Positions 15,222 to 20,767 of a stretch of DNA of 20,767 bases are shown piece by piece. Source of the stretch: CAYLNK01 sp964384675. GTDB lineage: Bacteria > Acidobacteriota > Thermoanaerobaculia > UBA5066. Made by a program: the position numbers and the translations under genes. A model generated the notes under the pieces. The model ran no database searches, was not told the origin of the DNA, and saw only the letters and a list, made by a program, of their open reading frames with translations. The stretch lies in the NCBI GenBank assembly GCA_964384675.1, contig CAYLNK010000090.1, positions 1-20,767 on the forward strand. Direction: 5' to 3'. The stretch's first letter is position 1, and the number at the start of each line of letters is the position of its first letter.

Positions 15222-16534
15222 AGCAGCAGGGAGAGGAGCGCCCCGATCCCACCCACCAGCAGCGCGCTCTCCTCGCGGTGCGCCTGGGCGAAGAAGCGGC
15301 GCTGTAGAGCCCAGAAGCCGGCGACCAGAGCCGCGGCTCCGAGCAGGCCGCCGACGATCCCGGCGGTCGTGAGGAGCTGCAGGTACTCGTTGTGGGCCTG
15401 CTCCACCAGGAACTTCAGACCCCGGGGTTGATGTGCGCGGAACGATTCGCGGAACGTCCCGAGACCGGAGCCCAGCACCGGATAGTCCCCGAGGACCTTC
15501 CAGGAGGCCCGCCAGATCTGGAGGCGGCCGTCCGAGCCGACCTCGTCCACGTCCGGGACGTCGAGGAAGCGAAGGAGCGGGCCCTCTCTCGTGATCGACG
15601 CGGCGAACGCGAGCGCTCCGGCGAGGGCCAGGGTCGTCGCCAGCCCCGGGCGGCCCCGGCGTCCGCGGCGATGCTCGAGGGCCAGGAGGACGAGGATGGG
15701 GATCGTCATCCCGGCGGCCATGATCCCGCCGCGCGAGCGGGTCAGTCCGATGCCCGCCGCGAGCGTCCCGAAGAGCAGGATGGCGGCGGAAACCGGGAGC
15801 ATCCGCACCTCGAGCTGCTCCGAGCGGCTGTGCAGCCGCTCCGCGCGCTCGCGGCCTTTCTGGAGCGCGAGCCAGAGCAGGCCGAAGGAGAACGCGAGCG
15901 AGACCTCGAGGAACCCCGCGAGGTGGTTCGGATTGACGAAGGAGCCGCGGAGCCGGCTGAGGCCCTCCCCCGTGACCGAGGCATAGCCGATCTGGAAGAG
16001 CGCCGACAGGAACAGGGCCCCGAGGACGAGCCGCCGGCGGTCCCGCGTGTCGACCACCCGGCAGGAGGCGACGAAGAGGACGGCGAACGCCAGGGTGAGC
16101 CGGACCGTCTCCGCCGTCTCTCCGGGGGCGATCGAGACCCGCGGGGCTGGGACCAGGGCGGGAACGCCCTGCGCGGTCAGGATCTCGCGGGTCTCCCGAT
16201 AAACGGCTAGACTTCGGGGAGAGACGGCCTTCAGGATCGACTCCGGGAGCGGAACGAGCTGGAGGACACCGACAGCGGCGATCCCGGCCAGGCACCCGAC
16301 CGGGATCCAGGCCTTTCTGAGGGGCAGTCTCGGGCGCGGGGACGAGAAAGCCGCCGCGCCGGCGAGGAACGCGAGGAGCTCGACCAGCAACGTGCCCCCC
16401 GGCAGGATCCCCCCGTACGGTACTGGCGCCACCAGAACGGTGACCAGGATCAGCGCGAGGGCCGCCCCGTCGAGCGGGTCCGAGCGAAGAGACTCCGAAA
16501 GAGTGGCACGGAGGATATGAAGAGACTTCGTCAA
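14954..16534 (-). CDS. O-antigen ligase / Wzy-type polymerase family membrane protein
   Basis: This 526-residue protein has about ten or more hydrophobic segments and the Wzy_C/O-antigen-ligase signature: an Arg-containing TRSRGG (265-270) at the start of a membrane segment, and a large external loop with GRLQIWRASWKVLGDYPVLG, GSGLGTF and QAHNEYLQLL (His381). In this family the periplasmic Arg and His residues are needed for glycan transfer. Since no other Wzy is visible, it may be the EPS polymerase rather than a ligase. The start is uncertain: the best candidate is the TTG at 16534, with AGGA four bases upstream. The frame stays open further upstream, but that part is a shadow of the divergent gene. 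The last 50-60 residues after SGLWGKRSEKALL are antisense to the TPR-like gene and look like an added tail. It opposes the EPS operon, so it must be transcribed separately. Confidence 0.88.
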   Translation of the reverse strand: MTKSLHILRATLSESLRSDPLDGAALALILVTVLVAPVPYGGILPGGTLLVELLAFLAGAAAFSSPRPRLPLRKAWIPVGCLAGIAAVGVLQLVPLPESILKAVSPRSLAVYRETREILTAQGVPALVPAPRVSIAPGETAETVRLTLAFAVLFVASCRVVDTRDRRRLVLGALFLSALFQIGYASVTGEGLSRLRGSFVNPNHLAGFLEVSLAFSFGLLWLALQKGRERAERLHSRSEQLEVRMLPVSAAILLFGTLAAGIGLTRSRGGIMAAGMTIPILVLLALEHRRGRRGRPGLATTLALAGALAFAASITREGPLLRFLDVPDVDEVGSDGRLQIWRASWKVLGDYPVLGSGLGTFRESFRAHQPRGLKFLVEQAHNEYLQLLTTAGIVGGLLGAAALVAGFWALQRRFFAQAHREESALLVGGIGALLSLLLHGLVEFNFSLPAIPAVLAVALGVAWSSGLWGKRSEKALLDGLAPSTSTTGPATVSSENERRPDLPESGTEMTRSPSTSSVVPLPPSQP

Positions 16535-17869
16535 GTAGTCCTGCTCGCCGCGGCGATGATAGCGGTGAGGCCCGCCAGCGCTGACGACTTTTACCTGACC
16601 CGCCTGCGCTCGGGAGAGGAAGCCCATCGGTCCAAGCAGAACGCGGCCGCCGCGGACGAGCTGCGGATCGCCTGCTTCGGGCTCCTGGAGCAGCCGCCGC
16701 TCCTCATGGAAGGGCTCGTTCACCTCAGCCTCGTCCAGGCGGCGCTCGGAAGCCCCGACCTCGAGCCGACGCTGAGCCGCGTGCTGGAGGTGGAGCGGCG
16801 GTTCGGCGTCTACGCACGCGCGGCCGTCGCGCCGGAGGTGAGGGTCGAGTTCGAGGCGCTCCTCGCCCGGAAGGTCGTCCCCGAAACCCTCACTACGGTC
16901 CCGGCGTTCTCCCGGCTCGTGGAAACCCAGGAGCAGAAGCTCGCCAAGCTCCCGCCGGCGGAGCGCCGGCGCGCACTCGAGGGGCTCGCGCGGCGCGAGC
17001 CCAAGAACACGGCGTGGTCGGTCGGGCTCGCCCGTGAGCTCGTCGCCGCCGAGGACTACAAGGCGGCGATCGAGTGGTCCACCCAGGCCCTCGCCGCCGA
17101 GCCCGCCAACGCTGATGCCCTCGCGCTCCGGGGGAGGGCCCGCACCGCGCGGCGCGACTTCCGGGGCGCTCTGGGCGATCTGAAGGCGCTTCCGGCCGAG
17201 CGGCAGGGAACGGTCGCGGCCGATCTCTTCGTCTGCCACGTCGCCGAGAAGGACTGGTCGGCGGCCCGTTCGGTCCTCGACCAGCTGACCGAGACCGAGC
17301 GGGGGCGCAAGGACGTCGCGACCGCGATCCGCCGGCTGCCCCCGATGCCGACCAGAACCCCTGAAAGGGTCGCCGAGCGGCCCGCGGAGCCGGCGCCGTC
17401 TCCGACGCCGATCCCGGCCACCCCCACCCCGGTCCCGACCTCTGCCGGAGCTCCCGCTTCCACACCCGCGGCGACCGGTCCGGCGCCCACCCCGGCGTCA
17501 CCGGGCACCGAGGATCCCGCCGACCCGGTCACGGCCGCCCGCCGCCTGGTCTCCGAGGGCCGGGCGTCCGACGCCGAGAAGATCCTCGTCGCGGCGCTCC
17601 GGAAGGGCCCCCCCTCCCGCGACCTGCGCAAGGGCCTTCTGGAAGCCGCCTGCCTGGCGAAGGACTGGCGCGTCGCGGTGGCTCAGATCCCGCTCATCGA
17701 ACCGTTCGGGGAAGGGGAAGAGGCGTGGATGTTCTACGCCTCGGTCTCCCATTTCGAGACCGGCGCGGTCGAGATCGCACGCACGTTGCTCACGAGAGCG
17801 AAGCCAAAGATCATCCCGAGCCCCTACGTCGACTTCTACTTGAAGAAGATCCTCGGCCCCCAGGTGTGA
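16517..17869 (+). CDS. Secreted TPR-repeat protein with Pro/Thr-rich linker
   Basis: This 450-residue protein begins with a clear signal peptide (MKRLRQ, hydrophobic core to residue 17, likely cleavage after ASA at residue 22). An alpha-helical region with TPR character follows; the clearest pair is around residues 179-225 (YKAAIEWSTQALAAEPANADALALRGRA in two parts). Residues about 279-337 form a Pro/Thr/Ala-rich linker with PTPIPATPTPVPT-type runs, then a second TPR-like region runs to the end. It probably lies in the periplasm or is attached to the outer membrane as a scaffold. A purine-rich GGAGG (16510-16514) lies only two bases before the ATG, which is unusually close. The gene diverges from the ligase with overlapping 5' ends, so they may work together. 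No catalytic motif is seen. Confidence 0.82.
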   Translation: MKRLRQVVLLAAAMIAVRPASADDFYLTRLRSGEEAHRSKQNAAAADELRIACFGLLEQPPLLMEGLVHLSLVQAALGSPDLEPTLSRVLEVERRFGVYARAAVAPEVRVEFEALLARKVVPETLTTVPAFSRLVETQEQKLAKLPPAERRRALEGLARREPKNTAWSVGLARELVAAEDYKAAIEWSTQALAAEPANADALALRGRARTARRDFRGALGDLKALPAERQGTVAADLFVCHVAEKDWSAARSVLDQLTETERGRKDVATAIRRLPPMPTRTPERVAERPAEPAPSPTPIPATPTPVPTSAGAPASTPAATGPAPTPASPGTEDPADPVTAARRLVSEGRASDAEKILVAALRKGPPSRDLRKGLLEAACLAKDWRVAVAQIPLIEPFGEGEEAWMFYASVSHFETGAVEIARTLLTRAKPKIIPSPYVDFYLKKILGPQV

Positions 17870-17879
17870 TCGACCTCAC

Positions 17880-17908
17880 TTGACACGGGGAGGGCCGTCT
17901 CCTATGTT
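17880..17908 (+). promoter_or_regulatory. Sigma-70-type promoter before the small secreted protein
   Basis: A perfect -35 TTGACA (17880-17885) is followed by exactly 17 bases and a -10 TATGTT (17903-17908, four of six consensus bases). Transcription would start near 17915, giving a leader of about 23 bases that contains a strong ribosome binding site. It begins just after the stop of the TPR gene. It is the best promoter-like sequence I found in the window. Confidence 0.7.
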
Positions 17909-17924
17909 GGACCGGTAGATTAGC

Positions 17925-17930
17925 GGAGGA
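17925..17930 (+). promoter_or_regulatory. Ribosome binding site GGAGGA (supports a GTG start)
   Basis: GGAGGA ends seven bases before the GTG at 17938. This is optimal spacing and fixes the GTG as the start of the small secreted protein. Confidence 0.8.
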
Positions 17931-17937
17931 CGATATC

Positions 17938-18618
17938 GTGAGCCGAGCTGCCGTCGCCTTTTCCCTGGTTGCGCTCTCCCTTGGGTCGGGTGCGACGGCT
18001 GTCGCCTCCGACATCAAGGTCGCGCACGACGCCCCGCGCTGCTTCCCGGCCAACGGAAACGGCAAGGTCGTCGCCAAGGTCACCTCCCGCAACGCGCTGG
18101 CCTCCGCCCGGATCTACTTCCGCTCGAACGCCCACGCGGCCGAGCCGGAGTACTTCCTGGAGATGAGGCGCTCGGGGACCGACGTCTGGGCCGCCCTTCC
18201 GATCCCCGTCGTCGAGACCACCAGCATCCGGTACTCGATCGTGGTCCGCGACAGCGAGGATCAGGAAGCCCGGACCGCCGAGCAGTCGATCTCGGTGCGG
18301 CCCGAGTGCCCGCTCGTCCTGTCCGAGGACGAGAAGCGTTACGCCGCCAACCTGATCGTCGGGATGACCGCGGCGAACCAGAACAGCGCACCCCGAGGAT
18401 TCGCCTGCAACGGCGTGGTGAGCCAGCTGACGGTGGGCGGCAACCTCGTCCCGAACGAGGACTGCGCCCGGCTCGTGGCGGCCGCCGCGGCGAACCCGTC
18501 CGCGGTCGGGACCGCGTCCGGCTCGGTTTCGATCGTCTCGCAGGGCGGCATCGTCGCCCCGGACGCCGGCGGCGCCGGAGCGGGACCGATCTCGCAGGTC
18601 CGTCCCGGACCGAAGTGA
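17938..18618 (+). CDS. Small secreted protein of unknown function, Ig-like fold possible
   Basis: This 226-residue protein has a GTG start set by a strong ribosome binding site. A signal peptide (hydrophobic core residues 4-22, probable cut after AVA at residue 23) precedes about 90 residues of alternating strands (KVVAKVTSR, ARIYFRS, IRYSIVVRDSE, EQSISVRPE) that suggest one Ig/FnIII-like beta-sandwich. A shorter region from about residue 125 follows, ending in a Gly/Ala-rich tail (DAGGAGAGPISQ). Four Cys remain after cleavage (in PRCF, PECP, FACN and EDCA contexts), so two disulfides are possible. It has its own promoter and is followed by a hairpin, so it is probably a single-gene transcript. 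I do not recognise the family; a periplasmic or surface-exposed location is inferred. Confidence 0.8.
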   Translation: MSRAAVAFSLVALSLGSGATAVASDIKVAHDAPRCFPANGNGKVVAKVTSRNALASARIYFRSNAHAAEPEYFLEMRRSGTDVWAALPIPVVETTSIRYSIVVRDSEDQEARTAEQSISVRPECPLVLSEDEKRYAANLIVGMTAANQNSAPRGFACNGVVSQLTVGGNLVPNEDCARLVAAAAANPSAVGTASGSVSIVSQGGIVAPDAGGAGAGPISQVRPGPK

Positions 18619-18633
18619 AGGGCTGAAGTAACT

Positions 18634-18660
18634 CGGGGAGGCCCTCGCTGGGCCTCCCCG
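18634..18660 (+). terminator. GC-rich hairpin after the small secreted protein gene
   Basis: A perfect 11-bp stem (CGGGGAGGCCC at 18634-18644 with GGGCCTCCCCG at 18650-18660) closes a 5-base loop, 15 bases after the stop codon. No T-run follows; the next bases are AACCCCTCCC. It may stop transcription weakly or protect the mRNA 3' end. Its loop and right arm are the start of the first 50-bp tandem repeat. Confidence 0.5.
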
Positions 18661-18786
18661 AACCCCTCCCACACGAATCGCTGGTTGACGGCCCTCGCTG
18701 GGCCTCCCCGAACCCCTCCCACACGAATCGCTGGTTGACGGCCCTCGCTGGGCCTCCCCGAACCCCTCCCACACGAATCGCTGGTT
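18641..18786. repeat. Three tandem 50-bp direct repeats
   Basis: Units lie at 18641-18690, 18691-18740 and 18741-18786. The first two are identical over 50 bases, and the third matches for 46 bases before diverging. Each unit starts GCCCTCGCTGGGCCTCCCCG and ends with GAATCGCTGGTTGACG (the third ends at CTGGTT). Units abut without spacers, so this is not a CRISPR. Within units 2 and 3 the hairpin shrinks to a 5-bp stem (GGCCC/GGGCC), because the left arm of the long hairpin lies outside unit 1. A 50-base period does not keep a reading frame, so coding is unlikely. Confidence 0.95.
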
Positions 18787-18820
18787 CCCGGAGCCGAGCT
18801 CCTTTGGGCTCCGGGCTCTT
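18787..18820 (+). terminator. Rho-independent-like terminator
   Basis: A 9-bp stem (CCCGGAGCC at 18787-18795 with GGCTCCGGG at 18807-18815) encloses an 11-base loop and is followed by CTCTTTCGCTT, a moderately T-rich run. It lies directly after the tandem repeats and 15 bases before the end of the convergent kinase gene. On the minus strand no T-run follows, so it mainly serves + strand transcripts. Confidence 0.5.
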
Positions 18821-18834
18821 TCGCTTCCCGGCTC

Positions 18835-20400
18835 TCAGCGGCCGGGGCGGGGCGGGTAGCCGGTGATCTCCCGGATCTCCTCGTAGAGCGGCTTGAGCCG
18901 CGCGTACATCTGCCGGTAGACGCGGCGGTAGAGCTGGTCGTAGACGCGCGCCGTCTCGGGGCGAGGCTCGAACGTCCGACCCTTGCGGGTCATCTCGCTC
19001 ACCGCAGCCGCGAGGCTGGGGTGCCGTCCGAGGCCCACGGCCGCGTCGATGGCGGCGCCCAGCCCGGACGCCTCGTAGACGTGCGGCCGCGTCGCGGGAA
19101 GGCCGAATACGTCCGCCGTGATCTGCATCGCCGCCTCGCTCTGGGAGCCGCCGCCCGCGACGCGCAGCTCGGTGATCGGCACGCCACCGCGCCGCTCCGA
19201 ACGCTCCTTCCCCTCGCGGAGCGCGTAGGCCAGCCCCTCCAGGATCGCCCGGTAGAGGTGGGCTCGCGTGTGGACGTCGCCGAAGCCGATGACGGCTCCC
19301 TTCGCCTCGGGGCCCGGCACCTTCAGGCCCGGAGACCAGTACGGCTGGAGGACGAGGCCCATCGCGCCGGGCGGGACCGAGGCGACCAGCTCGTCGAACA
19401 GGGCCTCCGGCTCGAGGCCGCGGGCGCGCGCGGCCTCCGACTCGTGATGCCCGAACTCCTGCTTGAACCAGCTCACCATCCAGTAGCCCCGGTAAACCTG
19501 CACCTCGAGGTTGTAGGCGCCGGGCACCGCGGACGGGTACGGCGGGAGGAGCGGGAACGGCTCCACGTAGCGGCGGTGAGTCGTGTTGATCGTCGCCGTC
19601 GTGCCGTAGCTCAGGCAGCCGACGTGGGGCTCGAGGGCCCCCGAGCCGAGCACCTCGCACGCCTTGTCGGCGGCGGCCGCGACCACCGGCAGCCCGGGCG
19701 GAAGCCCGGTCGCGTCGGCGGCCTCGCTCATCACCTCGCCCAGGCGGCCTCCGGGTGGGACCAGGTCCGGCAGCTGCTCGGGGCGCACCGGGACGGCCCG
19801 CCACTTCCAGTCGAACGACGGAGCCCAGCGCAGCCCCTTGTAGTCGAACGGGATGTAGCCGACCTGACACCCGATCGAGTCGACGAAGCGCCCGGTGAGC
19901 TTGTAGGTGAGCCAGCCCGAGAGGAGCAGGTACTTGTGGGTCCTCGCCCAGATCTCCGGCTCGTGCCGCGCGATCCAGCACGCCTCGGCCTCCGCCTGGA
20001 AGTACCCGATCGTCTCGGACATGCCGGTCAGGCGGAACGCCAGGCCCCACAGCCCGCCGATCGGGCGTTGCCCGTCCGTGCGCCTCTGGTCGAGCCAGAC
20101 GATCGCCGGCCGGAGCGCCTTGCCGTCGGCGCCCACGTTGACCACGGTGGCGCGCTGCGTGGTCACCGCGACCCCGGCGAGGGACTCCGGCTTCACTCCC
20201 TGCGCCCACAGACCGCGGCACGCCTCGGCGACGGAGGTCCAGTAGTACTCCGGGTCCTGCTCGGCCCAGCCGGGCCGGGGCGAGACGTAGGGCGTGATCG
20301 GGACGCGGCTCCTCGCGACGAGGTTCCCGCGCAGGTCGAAGACGAGGGCGCGGACGCTCTGCGTCCCGTTGTCGAGCGAGAGGAGAAGGTCCCCGCTCAC
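18835..20400 (-). CDS. FGGY-family carbohydrate kinase
   Basis: This 521-residue protein is the usual length for the family. The N-terminal ASKHA domain opens with the phosphate-binding loop LSLDNGTQSVRALVFD (Asp10, Thr13) and GWAEQDPEYYW. FVDSIG with Asp174 is the best candidate for the catalytic base region. The C-terminal domain has the adenosine-side motif AGGGSQSEAAMQITADVFGLP (415-435) and EASGLGAAIDAAVG. The family phosphorylates sugars or polyols (xylulose, glycerol, ribulose, fuculose) with ATP. The substrate is not settled by sequence: the GTGA overlap with a glpD-like gene hints at glycerol or a related polyol, but the loop is DNGTQS rather than the DQGTTSSR of classical glycerol kinases. 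The GTG at 20400 is chosen because the family homology starts there; the frame is open upstream, but that part shadows glpD. Confidence 0.92.
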   Translation of the reverse strand: MSGDLLLSLDNGTQSVRALVFDLRGNLVARSRVPITPYVSPRPGWAEQDPEYYWTSVAEACRGLWAQGVKPESLAGVAVTTQRATVVNVGADGKALRPAIVWLDQRRTDGQRPIGGLWGLAFRLTGMSETIGYFQAEAEACWIARHEPEIWARTHKYLLLSGWLTYKLTGRFVDSIGCQVGYIPFDYKGLRWAPSFDWKWRAVPVRPEQLPDLVPPGGRLGEVMSEAADATGLPPGLPVVAAAADKACEVLGSGALEPHVGCLSYGTTATINTTHRRYVEPFPLLPPYPSAVPGAYNLEVQVYRGYWMVSWFKQEFGHHESEAARARGLEPEALFDELVASVPPGAMGLVLQPYWSPGLKVPGPEAKGAVIGFGDVHTRAHLYRAILEGLAYALREGKERSERRGGVPITELRVAGGGSQSEAAMQITADVFGLPATRPHVYEASGLGAAIDAAVGLGRHPSLAAAVSEMTRKGRTFEPRPETARVYDQLYRRVYRQMYARLKPLYEEIREITGYPPRPGR

Positions 20401-20767
20401 GAGGCGGCCGGCCCTGCCGGCGGCGCCGGAGGGGGGGCGTAGGCGGTCCGCCACAGCTCGAGGTATCGGTCGCGCTCGTCGGCCCAGCGTGCGTCGTCCC
20501 AGCCAAGGACTTCGCGGCAGATCGTCTGGACCCAGGGCAGCAGCTCGGCGCCGCCGTCCGGCGTGAGAAGGCCGATCCGCACCCGTCTCAGGAGGAGATC
20601 GTCGAGGTGGAGGACGGACTCCGCCCGCGCCCCCCACCGGATCTCCTGCCACAGGGTCGGGTGCCCCGGCACGGCCGGCGCGCCGGCCGGCGTCCGTCCC
20701 CGTGCGACGTCCTCTGCGGAAGCCCCGTACCGCCCGGCCAGCCGGGCGTCGCCGGTGGCCGACGAGG
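20397..20767 (-). CDS. glpD: Glycerol-3-phosphate dehydrogenase, C-terminal part (5' end outside window)
   Basis: The frame stays open to the right edge of the window, so only about the last 122 residues are seen. They match the C-terminal helical domain of FAD-dependent GlpD/GlpA: RLAGRYGASAEDVA, TLWQEIRWGARAESVLHLDD, LLLRRVRIGLL, and LGWDDARWADERDRYLELW near the end. The full enzyme oxidises glycerol-3-phosphate to dihydroxyacetone phosphate at the membrane and passes electrons to quinone. The FAD-binding N-terminal part lies outside the window, so activity cannot be judged. The stop overlaps the start of the FGGY kinase (GTGA), so the two are co-translated. Confidence 0.88.
   Translation of the reverse strand, partial: SSATGDARLAGRYGASAEDVARGRTPAGAPAVPGHPTLWQEIRWGARAESVLHLDDLLLRRVRIGLLTPDGGAELLPWVQTICREVLGWDDARWADERDRYLELWRTAYAPPPAPPAGPAAS

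Noticed and set aside
16535..17239. Upstream extension of the ligase frame into the divergent TPR gene
   Set aside because: The extra 235 residues are low-complexity Arg/Glu/Leu sequence antisense to a well-supported secreted TPR protein. The ligase's first membrane segment starts after 16534.
18641..18774. Minus-strand peptide repeat (NQRFVWEGFGEAQRGP-like) read through the tandem repeats
   Set aside because: A 50-base unit shifts the frame at each copy, the reading has no start signal, and the frame runs antisense into the small secreted protein gene.
18641..18786. Repeat array considered as CRISPR
   Set aside because: The units are directly adjacent with no spacers, only three copies exist, and no cas genes are present.
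18835..20400. Naming the FGGY kinase xylulokinase or glycerol kinase
   Set aside because: The motifs place it in the FGGY family but do not decide the substrate, so no specific name is given.

Overview
The window is about 20.8 kb of high-GC DNA with GC-rich third codon positions. The organism is Gram-negative (diderm): there is an outer-membrane beta-barrel with a signal peptide, a Wza-type export protein and a Wzc-type kinase. Acidobacteriota (Thermoanaerobaculia-like) or Myxococcota would fit, but nothing here fixes the phylum.

Left and centre (1-15221, + strand): a tightly packed exopolysaccharide (EPS) operon of eleven genes. In order they are a 5'-truncated membrane-anchored SGNH protein, a family-2 glycosyltransferase, a polytopic GT-C-like membrane protein, a NodU/CmcH-type O-carbamoyltransferase, a second family-2 glycosyltransferase, a second membrane-anchored SGNH protein, an outer-membrane beta-barrel, a short Wza-like export protein, a Wzc-like tyrosine kinase/co-polymerase, a CpsB/YwqE-type PHP phosphatase, and a TPR-like membrane-anchored protein. 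Almost every junction is a 4-base overlap (ATGA, GTGA or TTGA). The only real gap is 77 bp before the beta-barrel gene, which divides a sugar assembly/decoration half from an export/regulation half. The genes describe a Wzx/Wzy-type pathway: glycosyltransferases build the unit, the carbamoyltransferase and SGNH proteins decorate it, the kinase and phosphatase control chain length, and the export protein plus barrel carry the polymer out. A flippase and an initiating phosphoglycosyltransferase are not in the window.

Right-centre (14954-18618): an O-antigen ligase/Wzy-type polymerase lies on the minus strand. Its 3' end overlaps the TPR-like gene by 268 bp, and its 5' end overlaps a divergent secreted TPR protein by up to 18 bp. 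A small secreted protein of unknown function follows with its own near-consensus sigma-70-type promoter.

Right edge (18619-20767): a 216-bp intergenic region holds a GC-rich hairpin, three tandem 50-bp repeats and a second hairpin terminator. Beyond it, on the minus strand, an FGGY carbohydrate kinase is translationally coupled (GTGA) to the 3' end of a glpD-like glycerol-3-phosphate dehydrogenase that runs off the window. This looks like carbon metabolism unrelated to the EPS operon.

The most unusual observations are a 20-residue alternating Gly-Tyr tract between the second membrane helix and the kinase domain of the Wzc-like protein, the double overlap of the ligase with both neighbours, the tandem repeat built on a terminator hairpin, and the run of TTGA junctions in the export half of the operon.
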